A DNA stretch of 64,000 nt from Flavobacterium sediminis (lineage in GTDB: Bacteria > Bacteroidota > Bacteroidia > Flavobacteriales > Flavobacteriaceae), in contig NZ_CP029463.1 of assembly GCF_003148385.1 (NCBI RefSeq), positions 1 to 64,000 of the forward strand, in the 5' to 3' direction. The notes under the pieces were generated by a model. That model did no database searches and was not told where the DNA came from. It saw only the letters and a list, made by a program, of their open reading frames with translations. The position numbers were made by a program, and so were the translations under genes. Each line of letters begins with the position of its first letter. Within the stretch, counting starts at the first letter, position 1. Of this stretch, positions 52,001-60,551 are shown piece by piece.

Positions 52001-52739
52001 TATACGTGAAAAAGGAAGTAATTCAGAGCGTGAAATGGCAAATGCTATGTATTTAGCCGGATTTGATGTTAAAGATGTTCACATGACCGATTTAATTTCC
52101 GGTAGAGAAACTTTAGAAGACATTCAGTTTATAGGCGCTGTCGGTGGTTTTTCCAATTCAGACGTTTTAGGCTCTGCAAAAGGTTGGGCCGGTGCCTTTT
52201 TATATAATGAAAAAGCAAATACTGCATTAAAAAACTTCTTTAAAAGAGAAGACACTTTATCTGTAGGTATTTGTAACGGTTGCCAATTGTTCATGGAATT
52301 GGAATTAATCAATCCGGAACATGAGATACACGGAAAAATGCAGCACAACACGTCGCACAAGCACGAAAGCGGATTCACCAGTGTAACCGTTCAAGAAAAC
52401 AATTCCGTCATGCTGTCTACTTTAGCAGGAACTACTTTAGGAGTTTGGATCTCTCACGGTGAAGGTAAATTCAGACTGCCTTACGGTGAAGAGCAATACA
52501 ATATTGTAGCAAAATATGCTTACGAAGGTTATCCCGCAAATCCTAACGGTTCAGATTTCAATACCGCTATGATGTGTGACAGTACCGGAAGACATCTGGT
52601 AATGATGCCACACATTGAGCGTTCTGCTTTCCCTTGGAACTGGGCTTACTATCCAGACAGAGGGCAAAAAGATTTAGTTTCTCCATGGATTGAAGCTTTT
52701 GTAAATGCCAGAAAATGGATTGACGAAAAGAATAAATAA
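49050..52739 (+). CDS. purL: phosphoribosylformylglycinamidine synthase (long form)
   Basis: 1229 residues, the long single-chain FGAM synthase. N-terminal PurS-like region; linker and first AIRS-like domain with [13 protein letters not shown] and [27 protein letters not shown]; second AIRS-like domain with [12 protein letters not shown]; C-terminal class I glutaminase from about 975 ([14 protein letters not shown]) with nucleophile Cys in [10 protein letters not shown] near 1075 and late His/Glu in SHGEGKF. Fourth step of purine synthesis, in the cytoplasm. Own promoter and strong terminator, so a single-gene transcript. Confidence 0.97.
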   Translation: [1229 protein letters not shown]

Positions 52740-52764
52740 TAGAAAAGCTTTCTGAAATAAATAA

Positions 52765-52797
52765 AATCCCCGCTCATTTTTGCGGGGATTCTTTTTT
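52765..52797 (+). terminator. Rho-independent terminator after purL
   Basis: AATCCCCGC/GCGGGGATT nine-pair stem, then CTTTTTT. Confidence 0.93.
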
Positions 52798-52928
52798 ATA
52801 TGCACGCATAATATTCAGTAAATCAATACAATACACTGAAAATCAATTCTTTTACTCTAAGAAAACAATAAAAAAGCTCCCAAATAAATATATTTTTCTT
52901 ACTTTGCAGCCACTAATTTTCTGAAAAA

Positions 52929-54704
52929 ATGAATAAAATTACCAGAATATTTGATTTTCCATATTACCAATTGGAAAAGTACAATCTTAATGATGCTTTT
53001 GTAACTAAAGTAGCCGGAAACTGGATTAAAACTTCCACTGCTGAATATATAGAAAAGGCTAATGCTATTTCCAGAGCCTTACTGGATTTAGGGATAAAAA
53101 AAGGAAGTAAAATTGCTTTAATTTCATCTAATAACAGAACCGAATGGAACATTATGGACATCGGGATCTCACAGATCGGTGCTGTTTCCGTACCTATCTA
53201 CCCAACTATTTCTTTAGAAGAATTTGACTATATTTTTAACCACTCAGAAGCCGAATTGTGTTTCGTTTCCGATGAAGTTTTATTCCAGAAACTAAATTCT
53301 ATTAAGGATAAGCTTCCATTTGTAAAAGATATCTATTCTTTTGATGCAGTTCAGGGTTGTAAAAACTGGGAAGAGTTAGTCAACCTTGGTAAAAATTCAT
53401 CCAATCAGGATAAAGTTGAAGAAGCAAAAAATAATGTTAGCACTAAAGATTTAGTCACCATTATTTATACATCCGGAACTACCGGAAAACCTAAAGGCGT
53501 AATGCTTTCCCACGAAAATTTAGTAAGTGATGCCTTAGGATCATTCAAAAGAGTTCCACTAAAATTAGGAAAAAGCAGAGCGATGAGCTTTTTACCCATT
53601 TGCCATGTCTTTGAACGGGTACTAACCTACATTTATCAATACTCCGGAATTGCAATTTATTATGCCGAATCCATTGATAAAATAGCCGACAACATTAAGG
53701 AAGTAAAACCTAATGTAATGACTGTTGTTCCTAGATTGTTAGAAAAAGTATACGATAAGATCACCGAAAAAGGAGCAGAACTTGGCGGTATCAAAAAAGC
53801 ATTGTTCTTTTGGTCAGTAAAAATTGGTGAACAATACGAACCTTACAGAAAAAACGGTTGGTTATATGAATTAAAATTAGCCATTGCCAATAAATTAGTC
53901 CTAAGCAAATGGAAAGAAGGATTAGGAGGCAATTTAGAAATTATCGTATCCGGAAGTGCTCCGTTGCAACACCGCTTGATCCGTGTTTTTACAGCTAGTA
54001 AAATGATCGTTATGGAAGGTTACGGATTAACTGAAACTTCTCCGGTTATTGCTGTAAATGATATGAGAAATGGTGGTTTCAAAATCGGAACGGTCGGAAA
54101 GCCACTGGATAACATTGAGGTAAAAATTGCTGCTGACGGTGAGATTCTTTGTAAAGGTCCAATAGTAATGATGGGATATTACAAAGATGAGGCTAAAACA
54201 GCAGAAATGATCAAAGACGGCTATTTTCATACCGAAGACATCGGGGAAATTGACTCTGAAGGCTTCTTAAAAATTACAGATCGTAAAAAAGAAATGTTCA
54301 AAACTTCCGGTGGAAAATATGTTGCTCCACAAGTTCTGGAAAATGATTTCAAACAATCCCGATTCATAGAGCAGATCATGGTAATTGGCGAAGGACAAAA
54401 AATGCCGGCAGCCTTTATACAACTCGATTTTGAATTTGTAAAAAACTGGGCAGAACGCAAACAAATTCAAATTGGTAATACCAATGCTGAAATTGCTCAA
54501 AATCCACAAGTAATAGCAAGAGTACAAAAAGTTTTAGATTCGATTAATCCTAAATTCGGAAAATGGGAACAAATCAAAAAATTTGAATTAACCCCTGACA
54601 TCTGGACAATTGAAGGTGGTCAGCTTACCCCTACTCTGAAACTCAAACGAAAACAAATATTAGCACAATACAAAGAGTTATACGACAAAATCTACAGTAA
54701 TTAA
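52929..54704 (+). CDS. long-chain acyl-CoA synthetase, copy 1
   Basis: 591 residues, ANL superfamily. P-loop TIIYTSGTTGKPKGVMLSHE near residue 177, FLPICHVFERVL, EGYGLTETSP, and the hinge region ITDRKKEMFKTSGGKYVAP with the conserved Lys in LTPTLKLKRK at the end. The usual HTGD motif reads HTED (YFHTEDIGEID); the Asp is kept. Activates fatty acids with ATP and CoA, at the inner face of the membrane. About 60% similar by eye to the next gene; a recent duplication. Feeds the beta-oxidation operon at 57.6 kb. Confidence 0.9.
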   Translation: MNKITRIFDFPYYQLEKYNLNDAFVTKVAGNWIKTSTAEYIEKANAISRALLDLGIKKGSKIALISSNNRTEWNIMDIGISQIGAVSVPIYPTISLEEFDYIFNHSEAELCFVSDEVLFQKLNSIKDKLPFVKDIYSFDAVQGCKNWEELVNLGKNSSNQDKVEEAKNNVSTKDLVTIIYTSGTTGKPKGVMLSHENLVSDALGSFKRVPLKLGKSRAMSFLPICHVFERVLTYIYQYSGIAIYYAESIDKIADNIKEVKPNVMTVVPRLLEKVYDKITEKGAELGGIKKALFFWSVKIGEQYEPYRKNGWLYELKLAIANKLVLSKWKEGLGGNLEIIVSGSAPLQHRLIRVFTASKMIVMEGYGLTETSPVIAVNDMRNGGFKIGTVGKPLDNIEVKIAADGEILCKGPIVMMGYYKDEAKTAEMIKDGYFHTEDIGEIDSEGFLKITDRKKEMFKTSGGKYVAPQVLENDFKQSRFIEQIMVIGEGQKMPAAFIQLDFEFVKNWAERKQIQIGNTNAEIAQNPQVIARVQKVLDSINPKFGKWEQIKKFELTPDIWTIEGGQLTPTLKLKRKQILAQYKELYDKIYSN

Positions 54705-54720
54705 ACTGTAGATTTTTTTT
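54687..54720 (+). terminator. terminator overlapping the acyl-CoA synthetase stop codon
   Basis: AAAATCTACAGT (54687-54698) pairs perfectly with ACTGTAGATTTT (54705-54716); the TAA stop is in the loop and a T8 run follows. Confidence 0.85.
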
Positions 54721-54848
54721 ATTTCATAAAATTTATAAACAAGCTGTAAATGTTATTTCAAAAAAATGTTAATTAAATTATGTATTGACAAAAAAATTTG
54801 GGTTTAAAATACAAATTCATTAATTTGCAATATAGAAATAATTAAAAA

Positions 54849-56630
54849 ATGAACGAAATAACACGCTTGTTTGATTTTCCATATTACCAACTTCAAAAGT
54901 ACAATTTACAAGATGCTTTGGTAACCAAATATGATGGACAATGGATAAAAACTTCTACTCAAAAATACATTGACGAAGCCAATAAACTTTCCCGGTCATT
55001 AGTACGGTTAGGAATCCAAAAAAATGAAAAAATAGCCATCATTTCATCGACTAACAGAACAGAATGGAATATTACGGATATAGGTGTGTTACAAACCGGG
55101 GCACAAACTGTTCCTATTTACCCTACTATTTCCGCGGAAGATTATGAATATATTTTAAACCACTCAGAATCGGTTTACTGTTTTATTTCCGACGAAGAAG
55201 TATTTGAAAAGATCAATTCCATTAAAAAGAATGTTTCTTCCTTAAAAGAAATCTATTCGTATAATGAAATTCCCGGTTGTAAGAATTGGAATGAACTTTT
55301 GACTTTAGGAGAAGACGTTAGCAATCAGGAAGAAGTTGAAAAACGGAAAGATTCGATCGTAACGACAGATTTAGCAACTATTATCTATACTTCAGGAACA
55401 ACCGGACGCCCTAAAGGTGTAATGCTTACCCATCAGAATATCGTTTCTGACGTTCTTATGAGTGCAGAACGCGTGCCTTTTGCTCCCGGTAATTTTAAAG
55501 CATTGAGCTTTCTTCCTATCTGCCACATCTTTGAACGAATGATCCTCTATTTGTACCAATACTTTGGAGTTTCTGTTTACTTTGCTGAAAGCATCGATAA
55601 GATTTCCGATAACCTAAAAGAGATTCATCCGAATGTAATGACCGTTGTTCCGAGATTGTTAGAAAAAGTATACGATAAAATATATGCCAAAGGTGCTGAA
55701 TTGACAGGTATTAAAAAGAAATTATTCTTCTGGGCTACCGGCTTAGGGATACAATACAAACCTTACGAAGAAAACGGTTGGTGGTATGAATTCCAGTTAA
55801 AAATTGCCCGAAAACTAATTTTCTCCAAGTGGCAAGAAGCTCTAGGCGGCGAATTGAAACTCTTAGTTTCCGGTAGTGCTGCTTTACAACCTCGTTTAAC
55901 AAAGGTTTTCACCGCAGCCGGAATTCCGGTTATGGAAGGCTACGGATTAACCGAAACTTCACCCGTTATTTCAGTAAACGATATGCGAAACAAAGGTTTC
56001 AAAGTAGGAACTGTCGGCAAAGTATTAAATGGTGTTGAAGTAAAAATAGCAGAAGACGGTGAAATTCTTTGTAAAGGACCTAACGTTATGACAGGTTATT
56101 ACAAAGACGAAGAAAAAACAAATGAGGCTTTACAAAACGGCTATTTTCATACTGGGGATATCGGAGAAATTGATACAGAAGGCTTTCTGAAGATAACAGA
56201 TCGTAAAAAAGAAATGTTTAAAACTTCAGGCGGCAAATATGTTGCGCCTCAAATTCTGGAAAACACATTTAAACAGTCTCGTTTTATAGAACAAATCATG
56301 GTTATTGGAGAAGGCGAAAAAATGCCGGCGGCATTCATACAACCTAACTTTGATTTTGTCAAAGAATGGGCTTCCAGACATCAGGACTTAAACATCGGTA
56401 CGACCAACAGTGAGATCTGTAAAAATGACGATGTCATAAAAAGATTTCAGGAAGAAGTAGATCATTATAATGAAAGATTCGGTAATTGGGAAAAAGTCAA
56501 GAAGTTTGAATTAACCCCTGATATCTGGTCAGTCGAAGACGGTCACCTGACACCTACTATGAAATTGAAACGTAAAATTATATTGGAAAAATATAAAGAT
56601 TTATACCAAAAGATCTATAATCCCCAATAA
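54849..56630 (+). CDS. long-chain acyl-CoA synthetase, copy 2
   Basis: 593 residues, ANL superfamily, paralogue of the preceding gene with the same N-terminus (RLFDFPYYQLQKYN). Motifs: TIIYTSGTTGRPKGVMLTHQ, FLPICHIFERMI, EGYGLTETSP, normal FHTGDIGEID, ITDRKKEMFKTSGGKYVAP and TPTMKLKRK. Separated from copy 1 by a terminator and a 144-base gap, so expressed separately. Different chain-length preference of the two is plausible but cannot be read from sequence. Confidence 0.92.
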   Translation: MNEITRLFDFPYYQLQKYNLQDALVTKYDGQWIKTSTQKYIDEANKLSRSLVRLGIQKNEKIAIISSTNRTEWNITDIGVLQTGAQTVPIYPTISAEDYEYILNHSESVYCFISDEEVFEKINSIKKNVSSLKEIYSYNEIPGCKNWNELLTLGEDVSNQEEVEKRKDSIVTTDLATIIYTSGTTGRPKGVMLTHQNIVSDVLMSAERVPFAPGNFKALSFLPICHIFERMILYLYQYFGVSVYFAESIDKISDNLKEIHPNVMTVVPRLLEKVYDKIYAKGAELTGIKKKLFFWATGLGIQYKPYEENGWWYEFQLKIARKLIFSKWQEALGGELKLLVSGSAALQPRLTKVFTAAGIPVMEGYGLTETSPVISVNDMRNKGFKVGTVGKVLNGVEVKIAEDGEILCKGPNVMTGYYKDEEKTNEALQNGYFHTGDIGEIDTEGFLKITDRKKEMFKTSGGKYVAPQILENTFKQSRFIEQIMVIGEGEKMPAAFIQPNFDFVKEWASRHQDLNIGTTNSEICKNDDVIKRFQEEVDHYNERFGNWEKVKKFELTPDIWSVEDGHLTPTMKLKRKIILEKYKDLYQKIYNPQ

Positions 56631-56742
56631 TATTTAGCAAATAACTTTTTCTGGGAATTGTATAACAAAACCAAAAAATATTATAATGCAATATAAAGTA
56701 CTTCACACGACCTTTGTATTGTTAACATAAAAAACAATTTCT

Positions 56743-57507
56743 ATGAAAAAGTTATTTTTATTTGTAAGCGTAGCAACAACACTATTATTCATTTCTTGTA
56801 ATGATAATGACTCACAAGCACAATCGTATAGTTATAATGTAAAAATGACCGATGCTCCTGCTCCTTATGATGCAGTATATATTGATGTTCAGGGAGTAGA
56901 AGTTAAAACTTCAGACGGAGCAACTTATGACTTAGAAACTGAAGCACAGGTTTACAATTTGTTAGAACTTTCAAATGGTGTTACTGTTGAAATTGCATCT
57001 GACGAAATACAAAGTGCCTATGTCACACAAATTCGATTAATTTTAGGAGAAAACAACAGCATTGTTGTCAACGGACAAACCTATCCACTAAGTACTCCCA
57101 GTGCTCAACAATCAGGTTTGAAATTGTTGGTCAATCAAGAATTGGACGCTAATGTTCAGAATACTATTCTAATTGATTTTGATGCACACAGTTCAATTGT
57201 CGTTGAAGGAAACGGTTCTTACTCTCTAAAACCGGTTTTACGCGAGGTCAATGTACAGATTACCGGTTCCGTAAGCGGATCCATTTCTACAACCGGAATC
57301 AATGCTACTGTTACTGCAATTTCCGCAACAGGAGAAGAATTCACAACAATTGTTGACGAAAACAGTGAATTTCAACTATTAGGATTAGCACCCGGAACTT
57401 ATACAATTAGTATCACTCCAGAAGCGCCTTTGACATCTTTAACAATTCAAAATATTGAGGTCATGGCTAACACAGAAACCAATTTAGAGGCACTAATTTT
57501 ACCATAA
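56743..57507 (+). CDS. DUF4382 lipoprotein
   Basis: 254 residues. Lipoprotein signal (LLFISC, Cys about residue 19). DUF4382 domain with VKMTDAPAPYDAVYIDVQGV and QIRLILGENNSIVVNGQTY, then a C-terminal carboxypeptidase-regulatory/CnaB-like domain (ITGSVSGSISTTGINATVTA, LLGLAPGTYTISITPEAP). Surface or periplasmic, function unknown. A palindrome with a T-run follows and may terminate it. Confidence 0.85.
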   Translation: MKKLFLFVSVATTLLFISCNDNDSQAQSYSYNVKMTDAPAPYDAVYIDVQGVEVKTSDGATYDLETEAQVYNLLELSNGVTVEIASDEIQSAYVTQIRLILGENNSIVVNGQTYPLSTPSAQQSGLKLLVNQELDANVQNTILIDFDAHSSIVVEGNGSYSLKPVLREVNVQITGSVSGSISTTGINATVTAISATGEEFTTIVDENSEFQLLGLAPGTYTISITPEAPLTSLTIQNIEVMANTETNLEALILP

Positions 57508-57541
57508 CATTAAAAAAAGTAAAAAAATATTAAATTTTTCT

Positions 57542-57569
57542 AAAAATACTATGCGTGCATAGTATTTTT
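57542..57569. promoter_or_regulatory. perfect 28-bp palindrome before the MarR gene
   Basis: AAAAATACTATGC-GT-GCATAGTATTTTT, 13-base perfect arms. It lies just upstream of a TATATTTG -7 box (57573-57580) and 37 bases before the MarR start, so it covers the -33 region: a likely autoregulatory operator. It is also followed by a T-run and could end transcription of the DUF4382 gene. Confidence 0.65.
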
Positions 57570-57572
57570 TTT

Positions 57573-57580
57573 TATATTTG
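57573..57580 (+). promoter_or_regulatory. -7 box TATATTTG of the beta-oxidation operon
   Basis: TATATTTG fits TAnnTTTG; start codon of the MarR gene is 25 bases downstream. The -33 position falls in the palindrome. Confidence 0.55.
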
Positions 57581-57605
57581 AAAACGTTTTAGTAAAAAAC
57601 AATAG

Positions 57606-58058
57606 ATGAAAGATAAAACAATAGATTATATATTAAGAGCCACTTGGCAAGCTGTAGCCCGAATGTATAATGAAGAAGCTAACAAATACGGAGCTTCTAT
57701 GGCTACCGGTTTTGCTTTGTTGACTATAGATAAAGATAACGGTTCCCCTTCCACCGCATTAGGTCCGCGAATGGGAATGGAAGCTACCAGCTTAACTCGT
57801 ACTTTAAAATCTATGGAAGAAAAAGGACTGATTTACAGAAAAAAAAATCCCAGTGACGGAAGAGGTGTTTTAGTACACTTAACAGAAGAAGGCAAGGAAA
57901 AAAGAGAACTGTCAAAATCAACCGTTCTACAATTTAATGAAGTTATTAAAGCTCATGTCAATGAAGAACAATTACAACATTTTATTGAAGTAGCCGAAGT
58001 AATCAATGAATTAATTTCGGAAAAGAAAATTTTTGAGAACAAAGAAGATAACAAATAA
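57606..58058 (+). CDS. MarR-family transcriptional regulator of beta-oxidation
   Basis: 150 residues, winged helix of the MarR type: GASMATGFALLTIDKDNGSP, LGPRMGMEATSLTRTLKSME (recognition helix), KGLIYRKKNPSDGRGVLVHLTEEG (wing). It heads the operon hydroxyacyl-CoA dehydrogenase, thiolase, acyl-CoA dehydrogenase, starting 18 bases before the next gene. A perfect palindrome in front of it is the obvious binding site. Ligand is probably an acyl-CoA or fatty acid, by analogy; not visible. Confidence 0.9.
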   Translation: MKDKTIDYILRATWQAVARMYNEEANKYGASMATGFALLTIDKDNGSPSTALGPRMGMEATSLTRTLKSMEEKGLIYRKKNPSDGRGVLVHLTEEGKEKRELSKSTVLQFNEVIKAHVNEEQLQHFIEVAEVINELISEKKIFENKEDNK

Positions 58059-58076
58059 TAAAAACAACCAAAAAAT

Positions 58077-60467
58077 ATGAAACGTAACATCAAAAAAGTT
58101 GCTGTTATAGGTTCGGGAATTATGGGGAGCGGTATCGCTTGCCATTTTGCCAACATAGGTGTCGAAGTATTACTTTTAGACATTGTTCCGAGAGAGCTAA
58201 CAGAAGCTGAACAAAAAAAAGGTCTTACCCTAGAAAGTAAAGCCGTAAGAAACAGAATTGTCAACGAGCATTTAACAAATGCTCTGAAATCAAAACCTTC
58301 TCCTATTTATCACCAAAGTTTTGCCGATAGAATTACCACCGGAAACACTACGGATGATATGGCAAAAATAGCTGATGTTGATTGGATCATTGAGGTTGTT
58401 GTAGAGCGACTTGATATCAAGAAATTAGTTTTTGAACAAGTAGAAAAATATAGAAAACCGGGCACATTGATTACCTCAAATACTTCCGGTATTCCGATTC
58501 ACTTTATGAGCGAAGGAAGAAGTGAAGATTTCCAACAGCACTTCTGCGGAACACACTTCTTTAATCCGGCTCGTTACTTAAAATTATTTGAAATTATTCC
58601 GGGACCGAAAACGTCACAAGAAGTATTGGATTTCTTAAACGGATACGGTGAAAAATTCTTAGGCAAAACTTCTGTTGTAGCTAAAGATACTCCGGCATTC
58701 ATCGGAAACCGTATCGGTATCTATGGAATTATGAGCCTTTTCCACCAAGTTAAAGAAATGGGCTTAACCATTGAAGAAGTAGATAAACTAACAGGTCCGG
58801 TTATCGGTCGTCCCAAATCAGCTACTTTCCGTACAGTCGATGTTGTTGGTTTAGACACATTAGTTCATGTAGCTAACGGAATTTATGACAACTGTCCTAA
58901 CGACGAAGCTCACGAATTATTTAAACTTCCTGATTTCATCAATACCATGATGGAAAACAAATGGTTAGGAAGCAAAACAAAACAAGGTTTTTACAAAAAA
59001 GAAGGAAAAGACATCCTTTCATTAGATTTAGATACTTTAGAATACCGCCCAAGCAAAAAAGCTTCTTTCGCTACATTAGATCTAACTAAAGCAATTGACA
59101 AGCCTATTAAACGTTTTAAAGTTTTAGTAGGGGGAAAAGATAAAGCAGGAGAATTCTATCGCAAAAACTTCTCTGGTTTATTTACTTACTGTTCTAATAG
59201 AGTTCCTGAGATCACAGAAGATTTCTACAAAATTGATGATGCTATGAAAGCCGGATTCGGATGGGAAAACGGACCATTTGAAATTTGGGATGCTATCGGT
59301 GTAGAGAAAGGAATTGAAATGATGAAAGCTGAAGGATACGAACCGGCTGCTTGGGTAACAGAAATGTTAGCTACCGGAACTACTTCTTTCTATTCAGTTA
59401 AAGACGGAGCTACTTACTACTACTCTATCTCTTCTAAAAAGGCAGAAAAAGTTCCCGGACAAGATGCTTTCATTATCTTAAATAACATCCGTGAAAGTAA
59501 AAAAGTCTGGAATAACAGTGAAAGTATCATTACGGACTTAGGAGACGGAATCTTAAACTTAGAATTTACATCCAAAATGAATTCCATTGGTGCCGGTGTA
59601 CTTCAAGGCATCAACAAAGCTATCGATATGGCTGAAAAAGGCTATAACGGATTAGTGATCGGTAACCAGGATGCTAATTTCTCTGTAGGTGCTAATTTAG
59701 CCATGATCTTCATGATGGCAGTGGAACAAGAATATGATGAGTTGAATATGGCGATCAAAATGTTCCAGGATACTATGATGCGATGCCGTTATTCTGCCAT
59801 CCCGGTTATTGCCGCGCCACATGGTATGACATTAGGTGGCGGTTGCGAGCTGACTATGCATTCTGACAGAGCTGTTGCTGCTGCAGAAACCTATATCGGT
59901 TTAGTTGAATTTGGTGTAGGTGTGATCCCTGGCGGAGGTGGTTCAAAAGAAATGGCTTTAAGAGCTTCTGATACTTTCCGTAAAAATGATGTTGAATTGA
60001 ATGTTTTACAAGAATATTTCTTAACCGTAGGTATGGCCAAAGTAGCAACTTCTGCTTACGAAGGTTTTGATACCGGAGTTTTATTGAAAGGACGAGACAT
60101 AGTTGTGGTTAATAAAGACCGTCAGATTGCTACAGCTAAACAGATTGCTTTACAAATGGCAGAACAAGGTTATACACAACCTGTTCATCGCAAAGATATC
60201 AAAGTATTAGGTAAACAAGCTTTAGGTATGTTCTTAGTAGGAACTGACAGTATGGAAGCCGGAAAATACATTTCTGAGCATGACAGGAAAATCGCTAACA
60301 AATTAGCTTATGTAATGGCCGGAGGCGATCTGTCAGAACCAACATTAGTAACAGAACAATATTTATTAGACTTAGAACGTGAAGCTTTCTTAAGTTTAAC
60401 AGGAGAACGCAAAACGCTTGAGAGAATCCAATACATGTTAACTAAAGGTAAACCATTAAGAAATTAA
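58077..60467 (+). CDS. 3-hydroxyacyl-CoA dehydrogenase / enoyl-CoA hydratase fusion
   Basis: 796 residues. N-terminal NAD-binding domain (VAVIGSGIMGSGIACHFA, residues 8-25; THFFNPARYLKLFEIIP; KDTPAFIGNRIG) and dehydrogenase C-domains to about 440, then a crotonase-fold hydratase (MTLGGGCELTMHSDRAVAA, VGVIPGGGGSKEMALR). The domain order is the reverse of E. coli FadB/FadJ, as usual in this group. Both middle steps of beta-oxidation, cytoplasmic. Second gene of the MarR-led operon. Confidence 0.95.
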   Translation: MKRNIKKVAVIGSGIMGSGIACHFANIGVEVLLLDIVPRELTEAEQKKGLTLESKAVRNRIVNEHLTNALKSKPSPIYHQSFADRITTGNTTDDMAKIADVDWIIEVVVERLDIKKLVFEQVEKYRKPGTLITSNTSGIPIHFMSEGRSEDFQQHFCGTHFFNPARYLKLFEIIPGPKTSQEVLDFLNGYGEKFLGKTSVVAKDTPAFIGNRIGIYGIMSLFHQVKEMGLTIEEVDKLTGPVIGRPKSATFRTVDVVGLDTLVHVANGIYDNCPNDEAHELFKLPDFINTMMENKWLGSKTKQGFYKKEGKDILSLDLDTLEYRPSKKASFATLDLTKAIDKPIKRFKVLVGGKDKAGEFYRKNFSGLFTYCSNRVPEITEDFYKIDDAMKAGFGWENGPFEIWDAIGVEKGIEMMKAEGYEPAAWVTEMLATGTTSFYSVKDGATYYYSISSKKAEKVPGQDAFIILNNIRESKKVWNNSESIITDLGDGILNLEFTSKMNSIGAGVLQGINKAIDMAEKGYNGLVIGNQDANFSVGANLAMIFMMAVEQEYDELNMAIKMFQDTMMRCRYSAIPVIAAPHGMTLGGGCELTMHSDRAVAAAETYIGLVEFGVGVIPGGGGSKEMALRASDTFRKNDVELNVLQEYFLTVGMAKVATSAYEGFDTGVLLKGRDIVVVNKDRQIATAKQIALQMAEQGYTQPVHRKDIKVLGKQALGMFLVGTDSMEAGKYISEHDRKIANKLAYVMAGGDLSEPTLVTEQYLLDLEREAFLSLTGERKTLERIQYMLTKGKPLRN

Positions 60468-60551
60468 ATTTAGAAACAAGACAGAAGAAGCAAGATACAA
60501 GCTTTGTCTTTTCTCTTTCTTCTTTCTTTATTTCTCTTAAAAACAAACAAT

